Source: Segatella baroniae DSM 16972 = JCM 13447 (GTDB taxonomy: Bacteria; Bacteroidota; Bacteroidia; Bacteroidales; Bacteroidaceae). Taken from it: a stretch of DNA of 64,000 bases. The position numbers and the translations under genes were made by a program. Positions 9,383-17,520 of the stretch are shown piece by piece. Numbering within the stretch: the first letter of the stretch is position 1; the number at the start of each line of letters is the position of its first letter. A model generated the notes under the pieces. It did no database searches. It was not told the DNA's origin and was given only the letters and a program-made list of their open reading frames with translations. The stretch lies in assembly GCF_000426585.1 (NCBI RefSeq), contig NZ_AUFQ01000004.1, forward strand, positions 124,001 through 188,000, read 5' to 3'.

Positions 9383-9786
9383 AGATTCTCTGGTTTGTAA
9401 ATTCTTCGATATTCAAAGTCGAAGGACTGCATAGGGACGCTGACGTCGCCGCCGTCTCGAAAGCGCGGCGTCAGCCGATTGTTAATTTATGTCCATTCAA
9501 CGAAATTCTCTTCTCCGGTCTGCCAAAGGATTGCAACATTACAAAACATGTTCAAGAGCATGCCTTCCAATTACAAAACGCCCTCTTTTCAAGGCTTGCC
9601 ATTCTTTTTCATAACTTTGTTCTGGTGGTAAAGATTCCCGAAAAGCTGCCTTTTCATCGACAACCCTCATGGCAAATTTATATATTTTTCATTTTGTTTG
9701 CAAGCATAAAACAAACGCTTGTTAATAAAAAAGGGAATATTAACAACTCCATCGGTGGCATAAACATAAATTAAATGTCGTTTTAT
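9383..9786. other. Intergenic region between Sus operon and CYTH gene
   Basis: About 400 bp without a credible gene. On the minus strand, TAAATTTG at 9673-9680 could be the -7 box of the Sus operon promoter, with only a weak -33 match and a 5' leader of about 280 nt. No anti-sigma or hybrid two-component regulator gene adjoins the operon here. Confidence 0.4.
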
Positions 9787-9817
9787 TTTGCCTTACTTGC
9801 CTTTTCCCGTAACTTTA
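9787..9817 (+). promoter_or_regulatory. Promoter for P-loop/CYTH gene
   Basis: TTTG (9787-9790), 19 nt, TAACTTTA (9810-9817); a 7/8 match to the -7 consensus with exact spacing. The start codon at 9849 is about 25 nt from the expected transcription start. Confidence 0.6.
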
Positions 9818-9848
9818 CCGCAATGTTTATCACATCCCATCACACAGA

Positions 9849-10934
9849 ATGAACAACATCAAACGAATCGTATTGACCGGCGGCCCCTGTGCCGGCAAGA
9901 CCACAGCCCTTATCAAGGTGATAGAACATTTCAACAGTTTGGGCTACCAGGTGTTCACCATCCCCGAAGTTCCCACCATGTTTTCGCAGGCGGGAATGAA
10001 CTATCTGACCCGCAACAAGGCCCTTTTCTACGAAGGGGAGAAAGCCACGCTCGAAGTGCAGCTGGCCTTGGAAGACAAGTTCATGCGCATGGCGGAGGCC
10101 TGCGAGCAGCCCGCCATCATCGTATGTGACCGCGGCACGATGGACATCTCGGCCTACATGAAGCCCGAGATGTGGCAGGAAATCACCCGGGCCGTGGACA
10201 CCGACACACAACGGCTGCGCGACGGCCGCTACGACGCCGTGCTCCACCTGGTGTCGGCCGCCGACGGGGCCGAACGCTACTACACCACGGCCAACAACCG
10301 GGAGCGCACCGAGGGGCTGGAACTGGCCCGGCAGCTCGACAAGAAAATCATCAACGCGTGGACGGGGCACCCCCATCTGCGCGTCATCAACAACGACGAC
10401 GACTTCGACCGCAAGATAAACCGCGTGGTGAAGGAAATCAGCAACGTGCTGGGGCTGCCCCAGCCCATCGAGAACGAGCGCAAGTACATCGTCGAAGTCA
10501 CGGGGACGATGGCCGACTACACCGAGACCGACATCACGCAGACCTATCTGGCGTCGGAGCCGGGCAACGAAGTGCGGCTGCGCAAGCGCGAGTGGCAGGG
10601 CAACCGGGTCAACGTCCACACCACCACCAAGCGCATCTCGCCCACCGAGGAGATTGTGGTGGAGCGGCAGGTGAGCAACAACCTCTACGAATCGCTGCTG
10701 CAACAGGCCGACCCCTACCGGCTGACGATACACAAGAAGCGCAGGAGTTTCATCTACCAGGGCCAGTTCTTCGAGCTCGACACGTATCTGGAGCCTGTCG
10801 ACAACCTGGTGATTCTCGAAACCAAAGGCATTGCCCGCCACGAGGACATCAAGTTTCCGCCCTTCCTCAAGGTGGTGAAAGACATCACCGGAGACATCCG
10901 ATACTACAACTACACGCTGGCCGTGAAACACTGA
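9849..10934 (+). CDS. P-loop NTPase fused to CYTH phosphatase domain
   Basis: A 361-residue two-domain protein. The N-terminal half is a P-loop kinase-like domain (AAA_28/NadR-like) with Walker A GGPCAGKT at residues 11-18 and VCDRGTMD near 92-99. The C-terminal half (about 205-355) is a CYTH domain; its signature ExExK is E208-N-E210-R-K212. CYTH enzymes hydrolyse triphosphates such as inorganic triphosphate or thiamine triphosphate in a metal-filled beta-barrel tunnel. The fused kinase-like domain suggests linked phosphotransfer and triphosphate metabolism, but the substrate is unknown. It has its own promoter and stands alone between the Sus operon and the sigma factor cluster. Confidence 0.85.
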   Translation: MNNIKRIVLTGGPCAGKTTALIKVIEHFNSLGYQVFTIPEVPTMFSQAGMNYLTRNKALFYEGEKATLEVQLALEDKFMRMAEACEQPAIIVCDRGTMDISAYMKPEMWQEITRAVDTDTQRLRDGRYDAVLHLVSAADGAERYYTTANNRERTEGLELARQLDKKIINAWTGHPHLRVINNDDDFDRKINRVVKEISNVLGLPQPIENERKYIVEVTGTMADYTETDITQTYLASEPGNEVRLRKREWQGNRVNVHTTTKRISPTEEIVVERQVSNNLYESLLQQADPYRLTIHKKRRSFIYQGQFFELDTYLEPVDNLVILETKGIARHEDIKFPPFLKVVKDITGDIRYYNYTLAVKH

Positions 10935-10964
10935 CGGACAGCCTTTCGACAGGCGTCCCGCAGC

Positions 10965-11100
10965 CCTTGCGCGACAACCGCTCTGCCGCCGTTTTCCCAA
11001 AGCTGCCCTCTTGCCGCCTGAAAGCTGCCCTTTCAGCGTGCAAAAGGGCAGCTTTTACAACACGAAAGGACTGCGGTTGAAAAGCCATCCGCCAGCCGTC
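10965..11100. repeat. Dispersed intergenic repeat, copy A
   Basis: A GC-rich intergenic stretch with several inverted pieces (AAAGCTGCCCTTT and CAAAAGGGCAGCTTTT) that resembles the sequence at 59,960-60,080, sharing GCAGCTTTTACAA and GAAAAGCCATC. It looks like a dispersed, transcriptionally silent repeat of this host lineage. Confidence 0.5.
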
Positions 11101-11191
11101 ATCCCGCCGGCAACACCCTTCAACCTGACACCCAACACTTTTTTCACCCTTTTGCTTAGTTTTTTCGGTCGCCCAACTGTATTGGAAGTAT

Positions 11192-11686
11192 ATGAAACAA
11201 GAAACGACATCCATCGAACGGCTGTTCCGACAGCACTACACGAAGATGTACCATCTGGCCAGATACATCCTCTTCGACGCCGACGAGTGCCAAGACGTGG
11301 TGAGCGACGTGTTCGCCCACATCCTGGAAGACGGCATTGTGCTGCTTCCCGGCACCGAGGAAGCCTTTCTGTTGCGCAGCGTTCGCAACCGCTGCCTCAA
11401 CCTCATCGCCCACAAGAGCGTGAAGGGGCGGGTGGCGCGGCTGCTCTTCGACGACGCGACCATCGGCACAAGCGAGGACGACGACGAGCGACTCGACAGG
11501 CTCATGCACGTCATCGACCGTCTGGAACCGCCGCTGCGCCGACAGATTCTGCGCCTGCGCCACCTCCAGGAGATGAGCTATCAGGAAATCGCCGACACGC
11601 TCGGCGTCAGCAAGGTGACCGTCTACAACCACCTGTCGCAGGCGATGGATACCATCCGAGAACTTTTTAAAACCGCAAAACGATGA
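11192..11686 (+). CDS. ECF-type RNA polymerase sigma factor
   Basis: A 164-residue sigma-70 factor of ECF size. Region 2 (about residues 8-75, ARYILFDADECQDVVSDVF) and region 4 (about 105-160, with the helix-turn-helix SYQEIADTLGVSKVTVYNHL) are both clear; regions 1 and 3 are absent. It overlaps the next gene by ATGA, so the two are translationally coupled. Together with the membrane protein and the TonB-dependent receptor that follow, it forms a Bacteroidetes-type trans-envelope signalling unit in which the receptor releases the sigma factor when it binds its ligand. Confidence 0.93.
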   Translation: MKQETTSIERLFRQHYTKMYHLARYILFDADECQDVVSDVFAHILEDGIVLLPGTEEAFLLRSVRNRCLNLIAHKSVKGRVARLLFDDATIGTSEDDDERLDRLMHVIDRLEPPLRRQILRLRHLQEMSYQEIADTLGVSKVTVYNHLSQAMDTIRELFKTAKR

Positions 11687-12330
11687 AAGAAGAGACCATC
11701 AACGAAAAGCGGGCGCGACTGCTCGACATGCAGGAACACCCCGACCGCTACACGGAAGAAGCGATAGAAAATCTCCTGACCGACGAGGACGTGCGCCGGT
11801 TTGCCCACGACATGGCCGCGGCGAAGCGGGCCATGAGGAAGCATGAGCGCGAGGAAGTGGACGTAGACCGAGCATGGAAGGCCTTCGCCATGCGCCATCG
11901 GCACCGCCGTCGCAGCCGGCTGAAGGCTGCCGCCTCGACCATCGGCATTATCCTGCTGTCGGGCGTGGCCTTTGCGGCCGTTCTGCAATGGGGCGTTTTC
12001 AGAAACACAGGACTGGAAGCGCCGACGGCCGACCGGCCGGCCGCCATCCGGAAGTCATCCGTCATGGCGACACAGGACTCTACGACCACGCCCAAGGACA
12101 GCGTCGCCCACCGGCCCGTCGTCTTCGACAACGCCGAACTCGCCACCGTCCTCGGCCAAATGGCGGCCCATTACCATGTGGACATCGTGTTCCGACATGA
12201 ACAGAGCAGGCACATCAGGCTCTACTTCAAGTGGGAGCGCGAGAAAAGTCTGGCGCAACAACTGGAGCTGCTCAATGCTTTCGACCGCATCAAACTGACT
12301 CTCGACGACCACACCGTAACCGTAGACTAA
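11683..12330 (+). CDS. Membrane anti-sigma factor-like protein (DUF4974-like C-terminus)
   Basis: A 215-residue protein with a cytoplasmic N-terminus (about 1-80), one transmembrane segment (about 84-106, ASTIGIILLSGVAFAAVLQW) and a periplasmic tail whose last 70 residues (ELATVLGQMAAHYHVDI) match the secretin/TonB N-terminal-like DUF4974 module found at the end of FecR proteins. The central FecR beta domain is missing, so the protein is short for the family (about 320). It starts within the sigma factor stop codon. Its likely role is to hold the sigma factor until signalled by the TonB receptor downstream. Confidence 0.75.
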   Translation: MKEETINEKRARLLDMQEHPDRYTEEAIENLLTDEDVRRFAHDMAAAKRAMRKHEREEVDVDRAWKAFAMRHRHRRRSRLKAAASTIGIILLSGVAFAAVLQWGVFRNTGLEAPTADRPAAIRKSSVMATQDSTTTPKDSVAHRPVVFDNAELATVLGQMAAHYHVDIVFRHEQSRHIRLYFKWEREKSLAQQLELLNAFDRIKLTLDDHTVTVD

Positions 12331-12333
12331 GCC

Positions 12334-14880
12334 ATGAAACACCTGATGATTGCCTTGTTTTGCGTCTGCTGCTGTCAGCTTCAGGCGCAACGTGTCAGCA
12401 AACTATATAATAATGTGTCGCTGGCCTCGGCCCTGAAGGAACTCAACACGCTCCAGGACCGCTACATCGTGAACTTCATCTACGACGATCTGGAAGACTT
12501 CAAGGTGTCGACGCGGCTGTCCAACCTGTCGGTTCCCGACGCCGTGCGCCGCCTGACGGGCTTCTACCCCGTCCGAATGACCATCAAGGACAACGTGATT
12601 CTCGTGGAATGCACGCACAAGACACGGCGCCACCTGACGGGAAAGGTCGTCGACGAGCATGGCGACGCCCTGCCCTACGCCAACGTGCTGCTGCTTTCGG
12701 TCGGCGACTCCAGTGTCATCGCGGGGGGCGTGAGCAACGAGAGCGGCGTCTTCGTCGTGCCCTACGAACCCGAAAAGGTGCTGGCCAAGGTCAGCTATGT
12801 GGGCTACGAACCGGTCTGCCGACTATGCACGGGCGAGGATGTCGGCACGATTCGGCTCAAACCGTCGACCCTCTACCTGCAGACCGTGAAGATACGGGGA
12901 CGCCAACAGCTGTACAAGATGTCCAAAGGAGGCATGACCATCGACGTGGAACATTCGCTGTTGCGGCAGGCCGGCACGGCCAACGACGTGTTGAAGCAGC
13001 TGCCTCGCGTCAATGTGGGCCACGATGGAGCCATCACGGTCTTTGCCAAAGGCACCCCCGAGGTGTATGTCAACGACCGGTTGGTGCGGAATCAGCAGGA
13101 ACTGGCCAGTCTGAAATCGACCGAAATCAAGGCGGTCGACGTCATCACAAGCCCCGGTTCGCGGTACAACGCCGAGGTTCAGTCGGTCATCCGCATCAAG
13201 ACGAAGGGCACGCTGGGCGAAGGGTTGAGTGCTTCCGCCACGTTGTCGGCCGACAACAACAGCCGGATGAACACGCGCGACCAGCTCTCTCTGACCTACC
13301 GCACGGGCGGACTTGAAATCTTCGGCAACACCACCTATAACAACAGCTACACTGGTGAAGAGAACAAGATATCGAGTAGCATCACGACAACGGCCCATTC
13401 GCTCTACACACAGGAAGATGCCAACACCGATTTCCGCTCCTCCTACACGCTGTCGAAGCTGGGATTCAGCTATGACTTCTCACCCCGCCACTCGTTGGGG
13501 GCCAGCTATTCGCTCTTCAAAAGTATCACCGGACGGGGCTACAGCAATCCTACGCAGGACGTGTGGCGCGACGGCACGCACACGGCACAGGTGCGTCAGC
13601 GGCTTCGGCTGGACGTATTCAACGGTCCCGAGCATGAAGCGAACGTCTATTACCTGGGCCAGGTGGGCCGGCTGAACATCAATTTCAACGCCACTTGCCT
13701 ATGGAAGAAGAATGGACGGAACGACGACTGGCAGGAAAGGAGCAAGGAACTGGAAGACCGCGACGTGCACACCTACAACACGCAGCGCAACAAACTGGCG
13801 GCGGCCAAGCTCGTCTTGAGCCATCCACTGGGGCAAGGCACGCTGGAAGGGGGCGTCGAACTGACCCGCACCACGGCGCATTCCACCTATCGGAACCCCG
13901 AGAACTACGTCGGCAGCACCGAAAACGACACGCGGGAAAGCCGCGTCGCGCCCTTCATGGACTACAGTTTGACGCTGGGACATTGGACTTTCGAAGCGGG
14001 ACTGCGCCATGAGCGTGTCGACACGGAGTATCGGCTGTTCGGGCAAAGAGAGGATGAGCCGAGCCGTTCCTACAGCAACTGGTTTCCCAACGCCTCGCTC
14101 TCGTGGAACAAGAACAGCTGGAGCGCGCAGTTGAACTATGCCAAGAAAATTGCCCGACCTTCGTATCGTGACCTGCGCAGCAACGTGCAGTATATCAACC
14201 GGTTCGCCTACGAGGCGGGCAACCCTTATCTGCAACCCGTCATCCGACACAACATCGAACTCAACGTGCTCTGCAAATGGCTCAACGTCAGCCTGGGCTA
14301 CAGCTATCGCAAGCACGACATCGTCTACTCGTCAGGCCTCTACCGGAACCAGGAAATAGCGCTCATCCAGAATCGGAACTATCCCCATACGCAACTGCTG
14401 TATGGCTCTGTGGTCGTTTCGCCCAAGTTCGGATGGTATCAACCCACGCTGGAAGTGGACCTGCGGAAGCCTTTCTTCCCCACGAAGCGCTATGGCTGCA
14501 GCCGGGACTTGCAGGAACCATCGGCCAATCTGGAGCTGAACAACAAGCTGGTGTTCAGTCGCCACAGCTTTGCCACCATCCTTTTGGCTTACGACACGGA
14601 GGCCTGCACCGACTTCATAAAGGCCAAATCGAGCGGCACCGTCGACCTGGCCTACTCCCATTCTTTCTTCAACGAGTCGCTGTCGCTCAACGTTTTCGTC
14701 AACGACTTGCTGAAAACGAGGCGCAGCGCGTGGACACTATACGGGCAGAATGTCGTCGATACGAAGGACTGTTATGAGTTCACGCGCAGCATCGGCCTTA
14801 TCCTCACCTGGCATTTCAACGCCACGCGCAGCAAATACAAGGGCACCGGCGCAGGTATCGACGAGAAACGGCGGTTGTAG
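12334..14880 (+). CDS. TonB-dependent outer membrane receptor with STN domain
   Basis: An 848-residue outer membrane receptor starting 4 nt after the anti-sigma gene. After a signal peptide (to CQLQA) comes an STN-like secretin/TonB N-terminal domain (about 20-90), used for signalling to an anti-sigma factor, then a carboxypeptidase-like beta sandwich (about 95-175), a plug (about 180-305) and an outer-membrane barrel of the OMP_b-brl_3 type. It is not SusC-sized and has no SusD partner, so it probably takes up and senses a small ligand such as a siderophore or peptide. The prophage begins about 20 nt after its stop codon. Confidence 0.9.
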   Translation: MKHLMIALFCVCCCQLQAQRVSKLYNNVSLASALKELNTLQDRYIVNFIYDDLEDFKVSTRLSNLSVPDAVRRLTGFYPVRMTIKDNVILVECTHKTRRHLTGKVVDEHGDALPYANVLLLSVGDSSVIAGGVSNESGVFVVPYEPEKVLAKVSYVGYEPVCRLCTGEDVGTIRLKPSTLYLQTVKIRGRQQLYKMSKGGMTIDVEHSLLRQAGTANDVLKQLPRVNVGHDGAITVFAKGTPEVYVNDRLVRNQQELASLKSTEIKAVDVITSPGSRYNAEVQSVIRIKTKGTLGEGLSASATLSADNNSRMNTRDQLSLTYRTGGLEIFGNTTYNNSYTGEENKISSSITTTAHSLYTQEDANTDFRSSYTLSKLGFSYDFSPRHSLGASYSLFKSITGRGYSNPTQDVWRDGTHTAQVRQRLRLDVFNGPEHEANVYYLGQVGRLNINFNATCLWKKNGRNDDWQERSKELEDRDVHTYNTQRNKLAAAKLVLSHPLGQGTLEGGVELTRTTAHSTYRNPENYVGSTENDTRESRVAPFMDYSLTLGHWTFEAGLRHERVDTEYRLFGQREDEPSRSYSNWFPNASLSWNKNSWSAQLNYAKKIARPSYRDLRSNVQYINRFAYEAGNPYLQPVIRHNIELNVLCKWLNVSLGYSYRKHDIVYSSGLYRNQEIALIQNRNYPHTQLLYGSVVVSPKFGWYQPTLEVDLRKPFFPTKRYGCSRDLQEPSANLELNNKLVFSRHSFATILLAYDTEACTDFIKAKSSGTVDLAYSHSFFNESLSLNVFVNDLLKTRRSAWTLYGQNVVDTKDCYEFTRSIGLILTWHFNATRSKYKGTGAGIDEKRRL

Positions 14881-14909
14881 GGGGCCGCAAAGGGCCGTCT
14901 GTATGGGGC

Positions 14910-15106
14910 ACAGAACGAAGCGTATACAAAGACGGGGAGTAGAAAAAGAGGTTAAGTTGTTTATATTCAGAAGGTTAGTCGTTTGTCTGTAGTTGAGGCT
15001 CTGCAAAACGAAATGTTACATTGCTTTATATTTGTGTTACATTTGGGGCATGTTGAGGCGTAAAGGTTAACGACAGGTTTACATCGGTTGACGAATGTGT
15101 TACATT
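14910..15106 (+). repeat. Left-end transposase binding site array
   Basis: Three related sites lie at 14,910-14,923 (ACAGAACGAAGCGT), 15,003-15,017 (GCAAAACGAAATGTT) and 15,090-15,106 (TGACGAATGTGTTACATT core). The first two are exact inverted matches of 14 and 15 bp to right-end sites R2 and R1. TGTTACATT also occurs at 15,014, 15,035 and 15,098. One outer site followed by a gap of about 90 bp and then inner sites resembles the L1/L2/L3 layout of Mu. Confidence 0.65.
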
Positions 15107-15198
15107 AGGAAGAATGCGGGGCGACGATGTCGCTTCTTTTTTATTGCTTCTCTGAAAAAAAATAAAGTGTGTTTTTATTCTATATAATGATTATTTGG

Positions 15199-15206
15199 TA
15201 TATTTG
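15199..15206 (+). promoter_or_regulatory. Candidate -7 box for small left-end gene
   Basis: TATATTTG at 15,199-15,206, 20 nt before the ATG at 15,226. It is a full -7 match, but the -33 region is poor. Confidence 0.4.
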
Positions 15207-15225
15207 CAACACAAAAAGAAAGATT

Positions 15226-15465
15226 ATGGCAAAGGTTATACACGTACATTTGACACATGGGTTAGAGAACACGGAGCGGAAAGACTGGTATTTCAGCAGC
15301 ATATCGGCGGTTTACACGGTATTCACAGCTGAACAGGTCGGCGTGACGCGCAATTATTTGCTTCATGCGGGGCTTTCTGGCAACGGCTCAATCGTTACGA
15401 AACGGGCTATAATAAAGCAATCTACGCTGATTTCCGGAGGTTCCGGGGCGAGGTATAAAGACTGA
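15226..15465 (+). CDS. Conserved small protein at phage left end, unknown function
   Basis: A 79-residue protein starting MAKVIHVHLTHG, with the segment LLHAGLSGNGSIVTKRAIIKQSTLISGG at its C-terminal half. I recognise this pattern as a recurring short Bacteroidetes hypothetical protein, but no function is known to me. The start at 15,226 is chosen because it follows a -7 box and an A-rich leader (acacaaaaagaaagatt). It stands between the left-end transposase sites and the repressor, on the opposite strand from the repressor, so it could be expressed from the integrated prophage. Confidence 0.6.
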   Translation: MAKVIHVHLTHGLENTERKDWYFSSISAVYTVFTAEQVGVTRNYLLHAGLSGNGSIVTKRAIIKQSTLISGGSGARYKD

Positions 15466-15839
15466 GAACGAAAAGGCTTAAAACGGCATTAAAACGACGT
15501 TTACAGGGGTGGTGGAATCGGGGTGGTTTCATTACCCTTTTTTCGTGCATTTTGGACGTTTTTTGAGGGGTGGATGTTCAGGTGGATGTTCAAAGTGGAT
15601 GTTCATTTTCTTAAAAGTGGATGTTCAAAACTCTTGCCAAGCTCCCCCCAGTAGAGAGGTTGCCAGCGAACAAAAAAGGGGGGATTGGTGTAGGAAACTG
15701 ACACTTTGCGAGCAACTTTTAGAGGGCGTTACACCTTTTATATATAGGGATTTAGGATGAAAATGGTATGTTCTGGGGGGGGACACCCCACAGGGGTACT
15801 ATTTCGTACACATTCCACCCTTTATGACATGGAAGGGTT
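15466..15839. other. Gene-free region with iterons, left arm
   Basis: About 370 bp without a gene I would defend; the open frame at 15,509-15,760 mostly translates the repeats. The stretch is rich in G runs, holds four copies of GTGGATGTTCA and ends at the stop of the repressor. Confidence 0.5.
15570..15627 (+). repeat. Four GTGGATGTTCA iterons
   Basis: Exact 11-bp direct repeats at 15,570-15,580, 15,582-15,592, 15,595-15,605 and 15,617-15,627. Start-to-start spacing is 12, 13 and 22 bp, so the first three are roughly one helical turn apart and the last about two. This layout suggests cooperative binding of a protein. Confidence 0.75.
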
Positions 15840-16400
15840 CTAACCGACGTTCGCAGTGTCTGAAGAGTGGGCATTGGAGGCAAGCCTTTCTTTTTCAATA
15901 GTTAGTTGGCGGACTTGCTCCTTGAGTTGTCCGATTTCCTCTGCTTGTGCAACTAATTGTCTATCCTTTTCTGTAATTAAAGTTAATAATGTTGGAGCAG
16001 CATTTTGTTCCTGCTCTTTGCGTTCCATTTCCTCTACTTCATCAATGCGTTGTTTGAGGATCTCGTCTTCGTTCTCAAACATATATGGATGCTCCCAACT
16101 TTCTTTTCCGTCTTCCAAACGAGTAGGTAAAATAGATGATTTGCGGAACATGCTTTCTCCTCTACCTGTTAATAGCCACTCTGGACTTACCAAGTAATTT
16201 TCAGACAGAATAGCGAGCATATCTACACCAACATGCATTCGGCCGTTCATAATTTCTGAAAACTTGGCTGTTTTAACGCCAAGTTCTTCAGCAATTTCTC
16301 CTTGCGTATGCGCAATATTGTTGGACAAAAGCTCTTGAACAGCCCTTACAAACCGGTAATCTATATGCGTTTTCTGTAAAAATGGGTTTTCGGTGTTCAT
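15840..16400 (-). CDS. Phage repressor, XRE-type HTH
   Basis: A 186-residue protein with an N-terminal helix-turn-helix (about residues 15-85, with HTQGEIAEELGVKTAKFSEIMNGR) of the XRE/CI type. The C-terminal third (about 130-180) is a predicted coiled coil (EEIGQLKEQVRQLTIEKERL) that would support oligomerisation. There is no LexA-like peptidase domain. It is the only early-region gene on the minus strand besides one doubtful ORF, and it faces the early promoter with a palindromic operator, the layout of the Mu c repressor. It should maintain lysogeny. The ATG at 16,400 is used because upstream codons run into the promoter. Confidence 0.85.
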   Translation of the reverse strand: MNTENPFLQKTHIDYRFVRAVQELLSNNIAHTQGEIAEELGVKTAKFSEIMNGRMHVGVDMLAILSENYLVSPEWLLTGRGESMFRKSSILPTRLEDGKESWEHPYMFENEDEILKQRIDEVEEMERKEQEQNAAPTLLTLITEKDRQLVAQAEEIGQLKEQVRQLTIEKERLASNAHSSDTANVG

Positions 16401-16414
16401 TTTTTCTGAATTTA

Positions 16415-16446
16415 TTTGGTGGTTATACAGGAATTCTGTATCTTTG
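16415..16446 (+). promoter_or_regulatory. Phage early promoter
   Basis: TTTG (16,415-16,418), 20 nt, TATCTTTG (16,439-16,446): a full consensus match pointing into the early operon. A possible repressor promoter (TACATTTG on the minus strand, 16,473-16,480) overlaps its start region, so the two would compete. Confidence 0.7.
16425..16441. promoter_or_regulatory. Palindromic operator in early promoter spacer
   Basis: ATACAG-GAATT-CTGTAT is a 17-bp inverted repeat with perfect 6-bp arms that fills the spacer between the -33 and -7 boxes of the early promoter. Binding by the adjacent repressor would block early transcription. The binding protein is inferred. Confidence 0.6.
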
Positions 16447-16529
16447 CAACGTATTCCATTTGGAAACGCGGCCAAATGTACAAAAAAGGGTCGAGAAAGA
16501 AGAATGTTTTATTTAAAAAATATAGAAGT

Positions 16530-16730
16530 ATGAGAACTTACGATGTGTTTTTCAACAGCGAAACGAGCAGCAACAACAAGGGTTGGAAAGCGACCTACGA
16601 ATACTGCCGGGAGTGGATCCGTGAAAACAACGGAACGACTGAGAGTTATTTTGCCGACTACAAGGGTGGGACTGTATCGATAGTTTGCAACGAGACAGGT
16701 GAAACCGTGTACGAGGATAATGTAAGGTAA
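16530..16730 (+). CDS. Small early phage protein, unknown
   Basis: A 66-residue protein, the first gene after the early promoter. It begins MRTYDVFFNSETSSNNKGWK and includes a WIRENNGT and a YKGGTVSIV segment; it looks soluble and beta-rich, with no signal peptide or membrane segment. The ATG is preceded by an A/T-rich leader about 80 nt from the predicted transcription start. In Mu the equivalent position encodes the Ner regulator, but I see no helix-turn-helix here, so no function is proposed. It is followed at once by the first tRNA-like element. Confidence 0.65.
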   Translation: MRTYDVFFNSETSSNNKGWKATYEYCREWIRENNGTTESYFADYKGGTVSIVCNETGETVYEDNVR

Positions 16731-16749
16731 CAGATTGCAGGATAACAAG

Positions 16750-16804
16750 GCGGATGGCTCGGATAGCAGGTTCGCAACCTCCGGGTTCGATTCCCGGCAT
16801 CCGT
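16750..16804 (+). ncRNA. tRNA-like element 1
   Basis: A 55-nt element that folds like a miniature tRNA: a 7-bp acceptor-like stem (GCGGATG 16,750-16,756 with CATCCGT 16,798-16,804, one G-U), a short D-like arm (GCT/AGC), an anticodon-like arm (AGG, loop TTCGCAA, CCT), and a perfect 5-bp T-arm (CCGGG, loop TTCGATT, CCCGG). It is too short for a normal tRNA and lacks CCA. It shares the upstream text agattg-y-aggataac with element 2. It lies 30 nt before a GTGAGATT-ATG start. It may be a processing or regulatory signal in the early transcript. Confidence 0.65.
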
Positions 16805-16834
16805 TCAAAGTAGTAACAAATAAAAAGTGAGATT

Positions 16835-17029
16835 ATGAAGATTAACAAGGAACAACTAATTGACGCTCTTGATTTCACGGCAAAAGAGTATCACAAAAAG
16901 ACACAAGGACATAACGGTTATAGCTCATTTGATGAGTTTATAAAAGGAATATTGTCTTCTTGCGAGGATTGTAATGGCACTTTAGAAGACGCCGTCTTTA
17001 TAGCGAACGACGCTTACGAAAAACTTTAA
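16835..17029 (+). CDS. Small early phage protein, unknown
   Basis: A 64-residue acidic protein (MKINKEQLIDALDFTAKEY) with helical character and two Cys in SSCEDCNG. The start is fixed by the conserved leader GTGAGATT-ATG, shared exactly with the genes at 17,619 and 18,140, and by the tRNA-like element just upstream. I do not recognise a family. Confidence 0.6.
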   Translation: MKINKEQLIDALDFTAKEYHKKTQGHNGYSSFDEFIKGILSSCEDCNGTLEDAVFIANDAYEKL

Positions 17030-17070
17030 TAAACTTAACGCTGCGCTATCGGCATGACGGGCAAAAAAAC

Positions 17071-17286
17071 ATGATAAAAGATTACACAAAAGCAATTATC
17101 AGAGAGGACTACGACAAGTACTATAATTACAAAGACGCACCATCTTTACGAGAGTATGTTGAGACAGAGGCTGAAAACGCCCCCGGATTCTTCGCTTTCC
17201 TTTTTCAAGATAGCAACATCGAAGGCTACTCCGACCTCACGGAAGCGCAAAAAGTAGAATATAAAGAATACTTGAACTCATTGTAA
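17071..17286 (+). CDS. Small acidic early phage protein, unknown
   Basis: A 71-residue, strongly acidic and Tyr-rich protein (DYTKAIIREDYDKYYNYKD; EGYSDLTEAQKVEYKEYL). It has no membrane segment or recognised domain. Small, acidic early phage proteins often inhibit host DNA-binding or restriction enzymes, but nothing specific here supports that. It lies 41 nt after the previous gene and 11 nt before the next. Confidence 0.6.
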   Translation: MIKDYTKAIIREDYDKYYNYKDAPSLREYVETEAENAPGFFAFLFQDSNIEGYSDLTEAQKVEYKEYLNSL

Positions 17287-17297
17287 AATGGTAAGAC

Positions 17298-17504
17298 ATG
17301 AACAAGAATTTATTAGACCGAGTAAGTGTTGAGAAAATAGATGCGCTGGTTGACGCCTTAAGCGGGGTGATAAGTAGTATGCGCATTACAGGAGAGAATA
17401 GTGCTACTTGTTTTTGTAATGAAGCATATTGGGCATGTTATTCTTTAAGAAATATGATGTTTGCATCTCTAAGACGTCGTGAACAAAAATCAACAGGTGA
17501 TTAG
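17298..17504 (+). CDS. Small early phage protein, unknown
   Basis: A 68-residue protein (MNKNLLDRVSVEKIDALVDAL) with a helical N-terminal half and a Cys-containing middle (SATCFCNEAYWACYS). The pattern KIDALVDALSGVISSMRITGENSATCFCNEAYW looks like a conserved phage hypothetical; function unknown. It is followed by tRNA-like element 2. Confidence 0.6.
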   Translation: MNKNLLDRVSVEKIDALVDALSGVISSMRITGENSATCFCNEAYWACYSLRNMMFASLRRREQKSTGD

Positions 17505-17520
17505 ATTGTAGGATAACCCA

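Noticed and set aside
12334..14880. SusC-type receptor
   Set aside because: Too short (848 residues), carries an STN domain and has no SusD partner; it is a signalling TonB receptor.
15570..15627. CRISPR array
   Set aside because: The repeat is only 11 bp and spacers are 1-11 bp, and there are no cas genes; iterons are the better description.
15509..15760. 83-codon frame in the left arm
   Set aside because: It mainly translates the GTGGATGTTCA repeats and G-rich text; no leader or conserved pattern.
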